From NCBI GenBank assembly GCA_012798155.1, contig JAAZNR010000107.1, positions 1 to 7,870 on the forward strand: a stretch of DNA of 7,870 bases. Reading direction: 5' to 3'. Below, one piece after another: positions 7,231 through 7,870 of the stretch. Each line of letters starts with the position of its first letter. Within the stretch, counting starts at the first letter, position 1. The stretch comes from Thermogutta sp. (GTDB lineage: Bacteria > Planctomycetota > Planctomycetia > Pirellulales > Thermoguttaceae). The translations under genes and the position numbers were made by a program. A model generated the notes under the pieces. That model was not told the DNA's origin. It worked only from the letters and a program-made list of their open reading frames with translations, and made no database searches.

Positions 7231-7250
7231 TCGTCCGCCCCGGCGGACGA
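7231..7250. repeat. GC-rich perfect hairpin
   Basis: TCGTCCGC (7231-7238) pairs with GCGGACGA (7243-7250) over a CCCG loop. The right arm motif CGGCGGACG (7241-7249) recurs at 7261-7269, exactly 20 bp further, so two alternative stems could compete for the left arm. There is no T-run on either side. Confidence 0.4.
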
Positions 7251-7338
7251 GTTCGGCCCGCGGCGGACGGTCTACCCTTGCATTCGCGCGTCGACGAGAG
7301 ACGGAGGGCGACGAGGGGTGATCCGCGTGCCGCGAGAC

Positions 7339-7446
7339 CCGGCCGTGGCACAGTTGTCGGCTGCGGCACAGATACCGGCCGTAGCACAGTTACCGGCCGT
7401 GGCAAAGTTGTCGACGGTAGCAGAGTTACCGGCCGCGGCAGAGTTT
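7339..7446. repeat. Six tandem copies of an 18-bp unit
   Basis: Units start at 7339, 7357, 7375, 7393, 7411 and 7429 with no spacer. The consensus is CCGGCCGTGGCACAGTTR. Units 1, 3 and 4 differ from each other by only one to three bases, while 2 and 5 are more divergent and begin with TCG. The order also fits a 54-bp higher-order duplication (1-2-3 against 4-5-6), with units 1 and 4 one base apart. Because 18 is divisible by three, all three + frames and at least one - frame stay open through the array and would encode six-residue repeats. The array lies in a stretch without a convincing gene. It may be a minisatellite-like intergenic repeat, a protein-binding array, or part of a short repeat protein. 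Confidence 0.85.
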
Positions 7447-7484
7447 ATGGGATCGCTCGAGCAGTGGCCTTGCATCCCACTCCG

Positions 7485-7501
7485 CCGCGGGCAGCCCGCG
7501 G
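7485..7501. repeat. Perfect 17-bp palindrome
   Basis: CCGCGGGC-A-GCCCGCGG has two 8-bp arms around one central base. It lies 38 bp after the tandem array. It could form a very stable hairpin on either strand but lacks a T-run, so a terminator call is not supported. Confidence 0.4.
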
Positions 7502-7683
7502 AACATTGCCTTGCCCGCCGCGCCTCGCTTGCCCCCCGTGCTGCCTCCGCTTTTCGCCCGATCAGGCGTCTTCGGGCGGAGTCGAGGACGGCTATGGCGA
7601 CCTTGGCGACAACCACCGCGATCGTACCTGATGGATTTCTCGCCGCGGCTCGGAGGACGCTGCCGGTACCTACGACTTCATCG

Positions 7684-7870
7684 TCATTTTTTCTCCGAGG
7701 ACAATGCGCTGCTCGCGATTTCGCCGATTAGCCAAAGGCCGACGGCGACGAAGGCGCCCGGCGGGCCGCCCAGCGCTAAACCGATCCCCGCGGAAGAAGC
7801 CAGGCCGCTCGCGGCTCCCAGTTGACGAGCCGTTTTCGGGTCCGCCCCGGAGAGGGTTGCGGCGCCGTGC
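7684..7870 (-). CDS. 3' end of a gene for a possible membrane protein (start outside the window)
   Basis: On the - strand one frame is open from the window edge to a TGA at 7686-7684, giving about 61 C-terminal residues. After a polar lead (SGADPKTARQLG) it becomes strongly hydrophobic and glycine/alanine-rich: GIGLALGGPPGAFVAVGLWL, then IGEIASSALSSEKK. The spaced glycines suggest one tightly packed transmembrane or membrane-inserting segment near the C-terminus. The other - strand frames here are Arg-rich or stopped. The overlapping + strand frames read as Pro/Ala-rich, typical antisense shadows. I do not recognise the family. The six A residues just before the stop are discussed as a possible frameshift point. 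Confidence 0.4.
   Translation of the reverse strand, partial: HGAATLSGADPKTARQLGAASGLASSAGIGLALGGPPGAFVAVGLWLIGEIASSALSSEKK

Larger units (their letters stand above)
6967..7683. other. About 0.7 kb without a convincing gene, rich in palindromes and repeats
   Basis: Long open frames exist here on both strands, but they are Arg/Pro/Ala-rich, overlap one another and carry no recognisable motif, as expected by chance in GC-rich DNA. What is visible is the palindrome at 6985, the enclosing inverted repeat at 7070-7160, the hairpin at 7231, the 18-bp array at 7339 and the palindrome at 7485. No tRNA, CRISPR or transposase signature was found. Confidence 0.5.

Noticed and set aside
7339..7446. CRISPR array
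   Set aside because: The 18-bp units are directly contiguous without unique spacers, and no cas gene is present.
6858..7631. Long + strand frame through the repeat region
   Set aside because: Its open length is helped by GC bias and the 18-bp period. In this frame the variable repeat columns fall at first and second codon positions, which is unlike coding sequence.

Overview
This is a GC-rich bacterial chromosome segment. From the protein sequences it most resembles Planctomycetota. That rests on the GatA and GatB variants, mainly an extra charged segment in the middle of GatA, and on an SNF2-type ATPase preceded by a small protein of a kind I associate with that phylum. The assignment is an inference, since the window has no rRNA or other phylogenetic marker.

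Left part (1-4224, + strand): a tight housekeeping operon. It holds the 3' part of gatC, complete gatA and gatB, and a gene for an S-adenosyl-L-methionine hydrolase of the DUF62 / SAM hydroxide adenosyltransferase family. GatCAB converts mischarged Glu-tRNA(Gln) and/or Asp-tRNA(Asn) to the correct aminoacyl-tRNA. The SAM hydrolase splits SAM to adenosine and methionine. The gaps are 89, 11 and 23 nt, and catalytic or metal-binding residues can be read in gatA, gatB and the SAM hydrolase gene.

Middle (4225-4404): a 180-bp convergent intergenic region with only a weak GC stem-loop.

Right-centre (4405-6966, - strand): a compositionally different two-gene unit, with G+C visibly lower than the gat genes. 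A good sigma-70-like promoter (TTGACA-17 bp-TAGAGT) drives a 180-codon gene of unknown function. The stop of that gene overlaps the ATG of a 643-residue SNF2-family ATPase by the classic ATGA junction. This looks like a translationally coupled pair and is the best candidate here for an uncharacterised system.

Right end (about 6967-7870): a stretch of about 700 bp with no convincing gene but much sequence structure. It has several perfect palindromes, a long-range inverted repeat and six tandem 18-bp units (7339-7446). At the edge lies the 3' end of a probable - strand gene whose last 60 or so residues form a glycine/alanine-rich hydrophobic tail. The SNF2 pair and the edge gene share a strand but are probably separate transcription units, because the SNF2 pair has its own promoter.
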